Source of the DNA: Brachionus manjavacas
Taxonomy: Eukaryota; Rotifera; Eurotatoria; Ploima; Brachionidae
Direction of reading: 5' to 3'
Length of the DNA stretch: 64,000 bases
Assembly (NCBI GenBank): GCA_019054805.1
Contig: JAHQIY010000020.1
Location: 558,001-622,000 of the forward strand
Shown here: positions 9,364-20,618 of the stretch, piece after piece
Position numbering within the stretch: the stretch's first letter is position 1
Layout of the letters: the number at the start of each line of letters is the position of its first letter
Program-made: the position numbers and the translations under genes
Notes under the pieces: generated by a model
The model's database searches: none
What the model saw: the letters and a program-made list of their open reading frames with translations, nothing else
Told to the model about the DNA's origin: nothing

Positions 9364-12101
9364 ATTTGGACGACATGTTGTTAAGGAGATCAACTCAGCA
9401 TGTCGCGCTGGATGAGTGAGCTTGATGTTTTGGCACACATCATAACATTTGACACATGTTATGATGTCGTCTTTTAAAAATGGTCTGTAAAATCTATCGG
9501 TTATTTTTGACATTGTCTTTGATTTACCTAAATGACCATTATAAATTGTGCTATGGGCTTGATTGACAATTTCCTACACTATTTGCGTAAAATTATTGTA
9601 CTTTTTGTAAAGTATACGACGTGTTGGATTCTTAAAAATTGAGATTTTAGGTTTCTCGAATCCATTTTCCAGGATAAGTCCTTTTATCAACTGGATATTT
9701 TCATCCTTCTCTTGTTCTTCTTTAAGGCTCTCAAATTCATTCTTGATAGAAGAACTTGGGTTCAGAGCTATTCAATCGGCGTTTGTTATTTCACCCTCCG
9801 AATTAGAGCTGCAGATTGTAGTCCGTGTTGCATTATCTATGCTATTTTCATTCTCACTATCCACAGATGAAGAAACTTCACCGTGAATTTCCTCAATACT
9901 TGCTACCAGATTGTCGTGATAATCGTAGTTTTATCAGCATAGTTATTTTCTGCTGGCAATCTTGATAACATGTCGGCTACGACGTTTTCTCGACCCGGCT
10001 TCTAGACAATTTCAATGCTTAACTTCAATATCCAACGTTCTACTATGGAATCATATTTGTCTTTTTTTATAAAGTCAAAGGTAAATGATCTGTTTGGACT
10101 TTGAAAGGTCTGCCATAAAGAAATTCTAAAATCAAAAATGCTCTCAACTGCACTGAGAAGATCCTTTTCCACTGGAGCATATTTCTTTGAGATTTTTTAA
10201 TATTTCGGCTAATTAGCCTAGGAAACCTGTCAAATTCTAGTTCGAGGACTGCACCGTAACCTTAGTCACATGCGTCTTTTCTTAAAATCATTTGACGTTC
10301 GAAATTGGGTAAAGCCAACACAAGTTCACTGCTAAGGATGCCTTTTAGTCCCTCAAAATGTTCATCGGCTCTCTTGTTCCAAATTAAGTGTACTTTCTTT
10401 CAATCGACTGCGCCATTTCATTTTCGACAGCTCTTAAATACACTTTTTAAATCTTGATATATATATATATATATATAACATTAATTGGCTCTATTACTGA
10501 TTATAGTCTTTTCATTCCTTTTCTAATCTCAAAGATCAACCTCACTAGGCTTCAAGTTCACCAAAAATTTCAATTGAGTATAGTTATAATTTTCCACAAG
10601 ATACTTTATCGGATGTCCTGGTAAATTTCTTTGATGACATTAGAACATAATAGCACTGAAGTTCGTCTAAATAAACAATTGATATCATATCTAAAAATAG
10701 AGTTTTGTTCAAAAATACACTAATTATTGAATTGATCAAAGACTGTATCAGTGCTTTTGTTAAAAGCTCGAGACCCTGTAAGAAAAAAAACCCATCATGT
10801 AATTTATGGAATGAATTCAGTGAATGTTCAACGATAAGGGATTATTTCTCTGATTTTAAATCTTTTAAATTTTTAATTTTTTTTATTTTTACACTAAAAT
10901 TGAAAAAAAAAACGATTTTCCAGTAATTTACTAACTTATTCTTTTTGTATTTTATTTATCAAAAATTTTTATGTTTACTTTTATCACTTAAAAATTCTAT
11001 GTTTTACTTATCTAATGGCAGAAGGGGTTTTTCAGAGCTCAGAGCCATTTCAAGTTTAAATTAAAAAAAAAACAATTAAAAAAAAAATGTTGATAAATCA
11101 GTTTTGTTTTGGTTTGAACAAGTTCAAAAAAAAAAAATGTGATATTGAGTGGCAATGATATTCAGCTCCTAGTGGATTTCGAACGTTTTACCCGATTTGA
11201 AAAAATATTATACCGTCGAAGATAAATTGAACGTCAACGAAAACGCCCTTTTTTAAAAAACTTTGCCCAACAAAATAAACGTGTACATGAAAATGAAAGC
11301 CGACAATGTTAAAGTTTCAAAAGAGCGAGTTTCGATTTTTTTTACTTGCAATATGTCAGATACAGAAAAATTAAAATCTCTATAATTAATGATCTAAAAT
11401 AATTTTTTTGAATAAAAAGGAAGATTATTCAAGCATCGCTGACTATTTATTAAATATTGAAAATATTGTAATTGAAAAATGCAATACAAAACAAACATCT
11501 ATTTCTGATTTTTTCAAAAAATTTTTATTTTGTTAACCATTTGTTTATTTTTGTTAAATAAAATTTTAGAAAACAAAAATCTTTATTCCCATCGTTTTTA
11601 ATGGGATTTCGATATAACGAGCAGGATAATTTTCGCCCGACTTCCTCGACTGTATACTAATTAAAGAGCACTAATTACTGAGCCTTGAGGGACACCTGCA
11701 ATTATTTGGTATTCTTCACTGAAGGAGTCATACAGATTAAATATCCTAGAGTCTAGAAAGGAAATAAAATACACTCAGATGATAGATGACAATCAAAATT
11801 TCGCTTATTGCTTTGAAATGAGGTTTTATATTATTCAAAATTTTTTGTTTTTATTTTCAAGTATAATTGTTTATGCTTTATTTGTTTTGCTGCCGATAAA
11901 TAAAAAATGAATCTATTTTAATTATATTTGAGTTTATTAATTTTGTAATTGTTAAATTAAAAATAAACTTATTTACAAAATTTTTTTTTAACTAATAATT
12001 TTTGTTTTTTATTTATATTATACACGTTTAAAAATTATTAAATCTAAAGGTTTAAAAAATTCCAATAATATAAAAATCTTTTTGAGAAAATTTAATTTTA
12101 G
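9364..12101. repeat. Array unit 3 (2738 bp)
   Basis: Third copy. It has a 2-base deletion in an A run near 10565 that breaks the first short ORF, and a variant stretch near 11965-11985. Confidence 0.95.
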
Positions 12102-14840
12102 ATTTGGACGACATGTTGTTAAGGAGATCAACTCAGCATGTCGCGCTGGATGAGTGAGCTTGATGTTTTGGCACACATCATAACATTTGACACATGTTAT
12201 GATGTCGTCTTTTAAAAATGGTCTGTAAAATCTATCGGTTATTTTTGACATTGTCTTTGATTTACCTAAATGACCATTATAAATTGTGCTATGGGCTTGA
12301 TTGACAATTTCCTACACTATTTGCGTAAAATTATTGTACTTTTTGTAAAGTATACGACGTGTTGGATTCTTAAAAATTGAGATTTTAGGTTTCTCGAATC
12401 CATTTTCCAGGATAAGTCCTTTTATCAACTGGATATTTTCATCCTTCTCTTGTTCTTCTTTAAGGCTCTCAAATTCATTCTTGATAGAAGAACTTGGGTT
12501 CAGAGCTATTCAATCGGCGTTTGTTATTTCACCCTCCGAATTAGAGCTGCAGATTGTAGTCCGTGTTGCATTATCTATGCTATTTTCATTCTCACTATCC
12601 ACAGATGAAGAAACTTCACCGTGAATTTCCTCAATACTTGCTACCAGATTGTCGTGATAATCGTAGTTTTATCAGCATAGTTATTTTCTGCTGGCAATCT
12701 TGATAACATGTCGGCTACGACGTTTTCTCGACCCGGCTTCTAGACAATTTCAATGCTTAACTTCAATATCCAACGTTCTACTATGGAATCATATTTGTCT
12801 TTTTTTATAAAGTCAAAGGTAAATGATCTGTTTGGACTTTGAAAGGTCTGCCATAAAGAAATTCTAAAATCAAAAATGCTCTCAACTGCACTGAGAAGAT
12901 CCTTTTCCACTGGAGCATATTTCTTTGAGATTTTTTAATATTTCGGCTAATTAGCCTAGGAAACCTGTCAAATTCTAGTTCGAGGACTGCACCGTAACCT
13001 TAGTCACATGCGTCTTTTCTTAAAATCATTTGACGTTCGAAATTGGGTAAAGCCAACACAAGTTCACTGCTAAGGATGCCTTTTAGTCCCTCAAAATGTT
13101 CATCGGCTCTCTTGTTCCAAATTAAGTGTACTTTCTTTCAATCGACTGCGCCATTTCATTTTCGACAGCTCTTAAATACACTTTTTAAATCTTGATATAT
13201 ATATATATATATATAACATTAATTGGCTCTATTACTGATTATAGTCTTTTCATTCCTTTTCTAATCTCAAAGATCAACCTCACTAGGCTTCAAGTTCACC
13301 AAAAAATTTCAATTGAGTATAGTTATAATTTTCCACAAGATACTTTATCGGATGTCCTGGTAAATTTCTTTGATGACATTAGAACATAATAGCACTGAAG
13401 TTCGTCTAAATAAACAATTGATATCATATCTAAAAATAGAGTTTTGTTCAAAAATACACTAATTATTGAATTGATCAAAGACTGTATCAGTGCTTTTGTT
13501 AAAAGCTCGAGACCCTGTAAGAAAAAAAACCCATCATGTAATTTATGGAATGAATTCAGTGAATGTTCAACGATAAGGGATTATTTCTCTGATTTTAAAT
13601 CTTTTAAATTTTTAATTTTTTTTATTTTTACACTAAAATTGAAAAAAAAACGATTTTCCAGTAATTTACTAACTTATTCTTTTTTGTATTTTATTTATCA
13701 AAAATTTTTATGTTTACTTTTATCACTTAAAAATTCTATGTTTTACTTATCTAATGGCAGAAGGGGTTTTTCAGAGCTCAGAGCCATTTCAAGTTTAAAT
13801 TAAAAAAAAAACAATTAAAAAAAAAATGTTGATAAATCAGTTTTGTTTTGGTTTGAACAAGTTCAAAAAAAAATGTGATATTGAGTGGCAATGATATTCA
13901 GCTCCTAGTGGATTTCGAACGTTTTACCCGATTTGAAAAATATTATACCGTCGAAGATAAATTGAACGTCAACGAAAACGCCCTTTTTTAAAAAACTTTG
14001 CCCAACAAAATAAACGTGTACATGAAAATGAAAGCCGACAATGTTAAAGTTTCAAAAGAGCGAGTTTCGATTTTTTTTACTTGCAATATGTCAGATACAG
14101 AAAAATTAAAATCTCTATAATTAATGATCTAAAATAATTTTTTTGAATAAAAAGGAAGATTATTCAAGCATCGCTGACTATTTATTAAATATTGAAAATA
14201 TTGTAATTGAAAAATGCAATACAAAACAAACATCTATTTCTGATTTTTTCAAAAAATTTTTATTTTGTTAACCATTTGTTTATTTTTGTTAAATAAAATT
14301 TTAGAAAACAAAAAATCTTTATTCCCATCGTTTTTAATGGGATTTCGATATAACGAGCAGGATAATTTTCGCCCGACTTCCTCGACTGTATACTAATTAA
14401 AGAGCACTAATTACTGAGCCTTGAGGGACACCTGCAATTATTTGGTATTCTTCACTGAAGGAGTCATACAGATTAAATATCCTAGAGTCTAGAAAGGAAA
14501 TAAAATACACTCAGATGATAGATGACAATCAAAATTTCGCTTATTGCTTTGAAATGAGGTTTTATATTATTCAAAATTTTTTGTTTTTATTTTCAAGTAT
14601 AATTGTTTATGCTTTATTTGTTTTGCTGCCGATAAATAAAAAATGAATCTATTTTAATTATATTTGAGTTTATTAATTTTGTAATTGTTAAATTAAAAAT
14701 AACCTTATTTTCAATATTTTTTTTTTTAACTAATAATTTTTGTTTTTTATTTATATTATACACGTTTAAAAATTATTAAATCTAAAGGTTTAAAAAAATT
14801 CCAATAATATAAAAATCTTTTTGAGAAAATTTAATTTTAG
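12102..14840. repeat. Array unit 4 (2739 bp)
   Basis: Fourth copy. A one-base shorter A run near 13640 joins the second short ORF to downstream sequence (13444-13803). This is an indel artefact, not evidence of a longer gene. Confidence 0.95.
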
Positions 14841-17581
14841 ATTTGGACGACATGTTGTTAAGGAGATCAACTCAGCATGTCGCGCTGGATGAGTGAGCTT
14901 GATGTTTTGGCACACATCATAACATTTGACACATGTTATGATGTCGTCTTTTAAAAATGGTCTGTAAAATCTATCGGTTATTTTTGACATTGTCTTTGAT
15001 TTACCTAAATGACCATTATAAATTGTGCTATGGGCTTGATTGACAATTTCCTACACTATTTGCGTAAAATTATTGTACTTTTTGTAAAGTATACGACGTG
15101 TTGGATTCTTAAAAATTGAGATTTTAGGTTTCTCGAATCCATTTTCCAGGATAAGTCCTTTTATCAACTGGATATTTTCATCCTTCTCTTGTTCTTCTTT
15201 AAGGCTCTCAAATTCATTCTTGATAGAAGAACTTGGGTTCAGAGCTATTCAATCGGCGTTTGTTATTTCACCCTCCGAATTAGAGCTGCAGATTGTAGTC
15301 CGTGTTGCATTATCTATGCTATTTTCATTCTCACTATCCACAGATGAAGAAACTTCACCGTGAATTTCCTCAATACTTGCTACCAGATTGTCGTGATAAT
15401 CGTAGTTTTATCAGCATAGTTATTTTCTGCTGGCAATCTTGATAACATGTCGGCTACGACGTTTTCTCGACCCGGCTTCTAGACAATTTCAATGCTTAAC
15501 TTCAATATCCAACGTTCTACTATGGAATCATATTTGTCTTTTTTTATAAAGTCAAAGGTAAATGATCTGTTTGGACTTTGAAAGGTCTGCCATAAAGAAA
15601 TTCTAAAATCAAAAATGCTCTCAACTGCACTGAGAAGATCCTTTTCCACTGGAGCATATTTCTTTGAGATTTTTTAATATTTCGGCTAATTAGCCTAGGA
15701 AACCTGTCAAATTCTAGTTCGAGGACTGCACCGTAACCTTAGTCACATGCGTCTTTTCTTAAAATCATTTGACGTTCGAAATTGGGTAAAGCCAACACAA
15801 GTTCACTGCTAAGGATGCCTTTTAGTCCCTCAAAATGTTCATCGGCTCTCTTGTTCCAAATTAAGTGTACTTTCTTTCAATCGACTGCGCCATTTCATTT
15901 TCGACAGCTCTTAAATACACTTTTTAAATCTTGATATATATATATATATATATAACATTAATTGGCTCTATTACTGATTATAGTCTTTTCATTCCTTTTC
16001 TAATCTCAAAGATCAACCTCACTAGGCTTCAAGTTCACCAAAAAATTTCAATTGAGTATAGTTATAATTTTCCACAAGATACTTTATCGGATGTCCTGGT
16101 AAATTTCTTTGATGACATTAGAACATAATAGCACTGAAGTTCGTCTAAATAAACAATTGATATCATATCTAAAAATAGAGTTTTGTTCAAAAATACACTA
16201 ATTATTGAATTGATCAAAGACTGTATCAGTGCTTTTGTTAAAAGCTCGAGACCCTGTAAGAAAAAAAACCCATCATGTAATTTATGGAATGAATTCAGTG
16301 AATGTTCAACGATAAGGGATTATTTCTCTGATTTTAAATCTTTTAAATTTTTAATTTTTTTTATTTTTACACTAAAATTGAAAAAAAAAACGATTTTCCA
16401 GTAATTTACTAACTTATTCTTTTTTGTATTTTATTTATCAAAAATTTTTATGTTTACTTTTATCACTTAAAAATTCTATGTTTTACTTATCTAATGGCAG
16501 AAGGGGTTTTATTACTCCTCTAGGGCCATTTCAAGTTAAAATTAAAAAAAAAAATTAAAAAAAAAAAATGTTGATAAATCAGTTTTGTTTTGGTTTGAAC
16601 AAGTTCAAAAAAAAAATGTGATATTGAGTGGCAATGATATTCAGCTCCTAGTGGATTTCGAACGTTTTACCCGATTTGAAAAAATATTATACCGTCGAAG
16701 ATAAATTGAACGTCAACGAAAACGCCCTTTTTTAAAAAACTTTGCCCAACAAAATAAACGTGTACATGAAAATGAAAGCCGACAATGTTAAAGTTTCAAA
16801 AGAGCGAGTTTCGATTTTTTTACTTGCAATATGTCAGATACAGAAAAATTAAAATCTCTATAATTAATGATCTAAAATAATTTTTTTGAATAAAAAGGAA
16901 GATTATTCAAGCATCGCTGACTATTTATTAAATATTGAAAATATTGTAATTGAAAAATGCAATACAAAACAAACATCTATTTCTGATTTTTTCAAAAAAT
17001 TTTTATTTTGTTAACCATTTGTTTATTTTTGTTAAATAAAATTTTAGAAAACAAAAATCTTTATTCCCATCGTTTTTAATGGGATTTCGATATAACGAGC
17101 AGGATAATTTTCGCCCGACTTCCTCGACTGTATACTAATTAAAGAGCACTAATTACTGAGCCTTGAGGGACACCTGCAATTATTTGGTATTCTTCACTGA
17201 AGGAGTCATACAGATTAAATATCCTAGAGTCTAGAAAGGAAATAAAATACACTCAGATGATAGATGACAATCAAAATTTCGCTTATTGCTTTGAAATGAG
17301 GTTTTATATTATTCAAAATTTTTTGTTTTTATTTTCAAGTATAATTGTTTATGCTTTATTTGTTTTGCTGCCGATAAATAAAAAATGAATCTATTTTAAT
17401 TATATTTGAGTTTATTAATTTTGTAATTGTTAAATTAAAAATAACCTTATTTTCAATATTTTTTTTTTAACTAATAATTTTTGTTTTTTATTTATATTAT
17501 ACACGTTTAAAAATTATTAAATCTAAAGGTTTAAAAAAATTCCAATAATATAAAAATCTTTTTGAGAAAATTTAATTTTAG
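14841..17581. repeat. Array unit 5 (2741 bp)
   Basis: Last copy. It carries a private variant at about 16510-16530 (ATTACTCCTCTAGGG replacing TCAGAGCTCAGAG) and stops at TTTTAG before the unrelated right flank. Confidence 0.95.
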
Positions 17582-17634
17582 TTTCAATTAATGAGTTAAC
17601 TCTCTTTTCTAATTAGGTATCAAAAATTCTTGTC

Positions 17635-17779
17635 AAAAAATCAAAATATAATCAATCTCGTGTTAATTACTTGGGAGTTTTCGGCCATTTATATATGGTC
17701 ACCATCTCATCTTCTGGGAAAAAGTCTTCATTTTCCGATTCATCAGATTAACACGAGATTCATTATATTTTGATTTTTT
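17635..17779. mobile_element. Short inverted-repeat element at array right edge
   Basis: The 33-bp arm at 17635-17667 matches 17747-17779 in inverse orientation with one mismatch and includes AATCTCGTGTTAAT. The roughly 80-bp interior, read on the minus strand, gives an acidic peptide containing DESENEDFFPEDE. It looks like a MITE or a highly deleted transposon. No target duplication was identified. Confidence 0.65.
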
Positions 17780-18914
17780 AGGCATTTTTCACGAAATTTT
17801 ATTTAAACTTAAGTAAGTTTTTACTAAAATTTAGAAAAAAAATATCAAAAGAATATTAATATACAAATTTGTTAATAATCACATGATTTGAAGAGATTTT
17901 TTAAGAAAAATAAAGCAATAAAATAAAAAAGTATTAAACCAAATAAAGCAATAAACCATAGAATTGTTCAGAATTTTGTCTAGATTTAAAAGAAAGAAAA
18001 AAAAATCGGGTCATAATTGATCCCTCGGATGAGATACGATTTAAACCAGAAAAAGCACATTTTTTTCATTTTTTTAGCCAACAAAAACCGCCACACCCTT
18101 TTTTTTCTAAATTAAATTAGCATGTAGAGAATTTTATGCTCTTTCAGAATATATATACTTTTTTAGTATATTAAAGTTTTATCTTTGAGATTTTGAGTCT
18201 TAAAGAACAACAACTCTTTAAAGGGTTTGCTATTTTTGGAACCCTGGGTGTAAAAAAAATTTTTTTATGGGTTCTTGAGTGCGTAGATTACGAATTTTGA
18301 GTCAAAAATATGAAATTCAGATAGCACTAAAGTTTTGAATTTCGTGAACTTTAAATTAATTGTCTTCAATGGCTTTTATTTTTGCCCAAAATGCTCAAAT
18401 TTGTTAAATTTAAAAAAAAAATTTGTTTGACCTTCAATCATAGAGGAAGAAATCATCTACCCAAGGACTTCTTTGCACAAAAAAAAATCAGCGTCTAAAA
18501 TACTAATTACCATTTCCTAAACACAACAAAGCATTCAAAGCTCTATCTGTGACATGTTTAAATATGTAGTCATAGAAATAAAGCTTGAACTGAATCAAAA
18601 CTCATTTAAATTTAAACATCACTCTCTCTCTCTTTCTCTCTCTCTTAAGCTAATACTAATCACGCAGTTTATTTTAACATTTAATAAAGGCGTTAGGCAA
18701 ACGAAAACTGAAAACAAATTTGTGCCAATTTATTTTGAATTCAAGAAACCCTTAAACGAAAAAAAAAAAAATAAAAAAATTTACGTAACTCTGTATAAAT
18801 TTGTTCTTTGGCACCTCTGGTTTTCTTTTTGCTCAATTAGAACTATTTGCCTAACAAACAATAGATGTTCCTGCGTAACAAATAAGTTTGCCCGGAGCTA
18901 ATCTTAAATTAATA
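17780..18914. other. AT-rich upstream region of the 567-codon gene
   Basis: No coding signal. A (CT)n microsatellite lies at 18622-18645. A pyrimidine tract TGGTTTTCTTTTTGC ending in AG near 18840 could be a 3' splice site for a non-coding first exon of the next gene; this is inference only. Confidence 0.45.
18622..18645. repeat. (CT)n microsatellite
   Basis: A run of CT dinucleotides with one extra T, 270 bp upstream of the probable start of the next gene. Confidence 0.9.
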
Positions 18915-20618
18915 ATGAATATGGCCAACAATAGACCGAAATCGATTTTGAAAAAAAGCGCTTACAAGCCGAGCAGAAAGCGCCTATTTTCCAAACTAAA
19001 CTCTTTAATATACACAAACGGGTCTGACGAGCTAGCCGAAGAGCAAATCATGATTTTCATACCCAATCCCTATCAGCTGGTGCCGTGGCGAGGCGCCGAC
19101 AACAACAAATTGGACCATAGTGACAACATCATGATTGACATCGGCGCCGAGACCACCAATCTTCCGGCTGTGTGCGAGTTTTTAGTTGTAAAAAACGGCG
19201 CTGCCAAACAAAGCTGTGACTTTAGTCCTCAAGTGATTGTCCGCGATGCCGGCCTCCAAGTCAACACACAAAAAAACACCAAAACCATTGACTTCTACTC
19301 GCTTCAGAGACGCGAGCCCAGCAAACAAAGTCCGAACAAAACAGACCAATGTTTGCAAACTGATGCGGAGAAAAATGTCCATGTAACGCCAAAGCCAACC
19401 GAGCACAAATCCACTGGCACAGAAGACATACTTGAGTGTTTGCCCGAGCTAACCAACTTCTCGATAAAAGACCTCATGTCCAACAATTGTCTGGAGAGCT
19501 TGAAATCGGAGGCCATGTTTGACAACGATCTTAAGTGTGACAAGCGCTATAGAGACCCAGATAGCCAGGAGACAGAAATTGAGGATAAACGTCCTCTCAA
19601 TGACACCAAGCGTCCTTTACACTTGGCTAATTTTCTAGATTATGCCCAAGGCGAAAGTTATGAAGAGTATGAAGTGAATGATTTTTTGTGCGATACAGAA
19701 GACTTGGCACGATACTTTAACTTTGATAATTACACTTTCGCGGACTTGTTGTCCGGAAAAATTCGCGTTCAAGTCAAGCCTAAAGAAAGTGACTCATTTA
19801 AATTGATTGATATAAAAGTGAAAGGACCGGGTAGTGGTACTAGTGAGGTAGGAACTTTGACTGATGATTCGATGGTCAAAAAAAATGTCCACATGAACAA
19901 AATAACTCAAACAGAGAGCAAAAAAATCGCGGAAAAAAAACCCATTGCTAGTTTAGAGATTAAATCGTTGCCGGCGCCAATTAAGCTTAGCCGCAAAACG
20001 TCCGGCTTTAATGACATCATAAATTCAATGAACAAAAAAATGGACGCAGTCAACCAAATAGCGTCTACTAGCAAGAACCAATTTGATTATTTGAAGAATG
20101 ACAGGCGGCTTAGCCAAGCTAGCGGCTCGTCCCAGTACAACTATTCAGATGTGTGGTCTCAAAGCTCATCGCATAATGAAAAATTAGAGCATCATATAGA
20201 AAAGTATTACAACACATCAACGCTCAGGTACCCGCTGATCGCAAAAGCCATGGATAGAAAGCCCAAGCTTTCCAGTGTGACCAATTCGGATAGTTATTGC
20301 AGTTTAAGGCACGGCTCTCCTGCAGTCGACTATCTTAGTGATTACAAGTCATGTCCCATATGCATTAGAAGACGCAAGGCGTCCAGCAAATCAGACCAAC
20401 AAGAGAAAACTCCGTTCTCGAGCTTTGATAGTTTGGTGCGCAAGTCAAGCAATTTAACTGAGACAAAAAATTATGCTCATGAGTATTTGGTCGACAATAG
20501 TTTTATTCTGGACTGTGAAAGTGAGCTTTTTGATACCAGTAGGTACATGAGGGGAAATCATGACAAAAGTTTGTCAATGTATGCAAATGATGACAGTTCT
20601 TCCACATTAAAAATTTAA
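18915..20618 (+). CDS. 567-aa protein of unknown function with repeated TQT-like motifs
   Basis: A single long open frame with clearly higher GC and balanced codon use than its surroundings, so very probably a real gene. ATG at 18915 (or the in-frame ATG at 18921) is the first; the frame extends upstream only to a TTG. No signal peptide, membrane segment or known domain was recognised. The N terminus is basic (RPKSILKK, KPSRKRLF). The middle is acidic, with a tyrosine-rich block near residues 250-275. The C-terminal third is serine-rich, with one CPIC pair at about residues 480-483. Five short motifs, LQVNTQ (115), CLQTD (146), KSTGTED (165), VGTLTDD (312) and KITQTES (329), resemble dynein light chain LC8 binding sites. 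This suggests a disordered scaffold or cytoskeletal adaptor, but that is inference. The 5' UTR may contain an intron. Confidence 0.8.
   Translation: MNMANNRPKSILKKSAYKPSRKRLFSKLNSLIYTNGSDELAEEQIMIFIPNPYQLVPWRGADNNKLDHSDNIMIDIGAETTNLPAVCEFLVVKNGAAKQSCDFSPQVIVRDAGLQVNTQKNTKTIDFYSLQRREPSKQSPNKTDQCLQTDAEKNVHVTPKPTEHKSTGTEDILECLPELTNFSIKDLMSNNCLESLKSEAMFDNDLKCDKRYRDPDSQETEIEDKRPLNDTKRPLHLANFLDYAQGESYEEYEVNDFLCDTEDLARYFNFDNYTFADLLSGKIRVQVKPKESDSFKLIDIKVKGPGSGTSEVGTLTDDSMVKKNVHMNKITQTESKKIAEKKPIASLEIKSLPAPIKLSRKTSGFNDIINSMNKKMDAVNQIASTSKNQFDYLKNDRRLSQASGSSQYNYSDVWSQSSSHNEKLEHHIEKYYNTSTLRYPLIAKAMDRKPKLSSVTNSDSYCSLRHGSPAVDYLSDYKSCPICIRRRKASSKSDQQEKTPFSSFDSLVRKSSNLTETKNYAHEYLVDNSFILDCESELFDTSRYMRGNHDKSLSMYANDDSSSTLKI

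Larger units (their letters stand above)
3897..17581. repeat. Five-copy tandem array of a ~2.74-kb chimeric unit
   Basis: The motif ATTTGGACGACATGTTG starts at 3897, 6640, 9364, 12102 and 14841, giving periods of 2743, 2724, 2738 and 2739 bp and a last unit ending at 17581. Copies are almost identical and differ mainly in homopolymer lengths. Each unit fuses a minus-strand gypsy pol fragment, a (TA)n tract, an ORF-like unidentified part, a plus-strand pogo/Tigger transposase fragment with its 3' terminus, a LINE RT fragment and an AT-rich tail. Junctions read TTTTAG|ATTTGG. The left flank continues the gypsy integrase; the right flank is unrelated. Confidence 0.95.

Noticed and set aside
3897..17581. 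CRISPR-like or rDNA-like repeat
   Set aside because: Units are 2.7 kb with transposon content and no spacers or rRNA-like sequence; CRISPR arrays are also not expected in an animal genome.
18554..18901. 115-codon ORF just upstream of the 567-codon gene
   Set aside because: Overlaps the (CT)n tract and lysine/asparagine homopolymer regions and has no coding-like composition.
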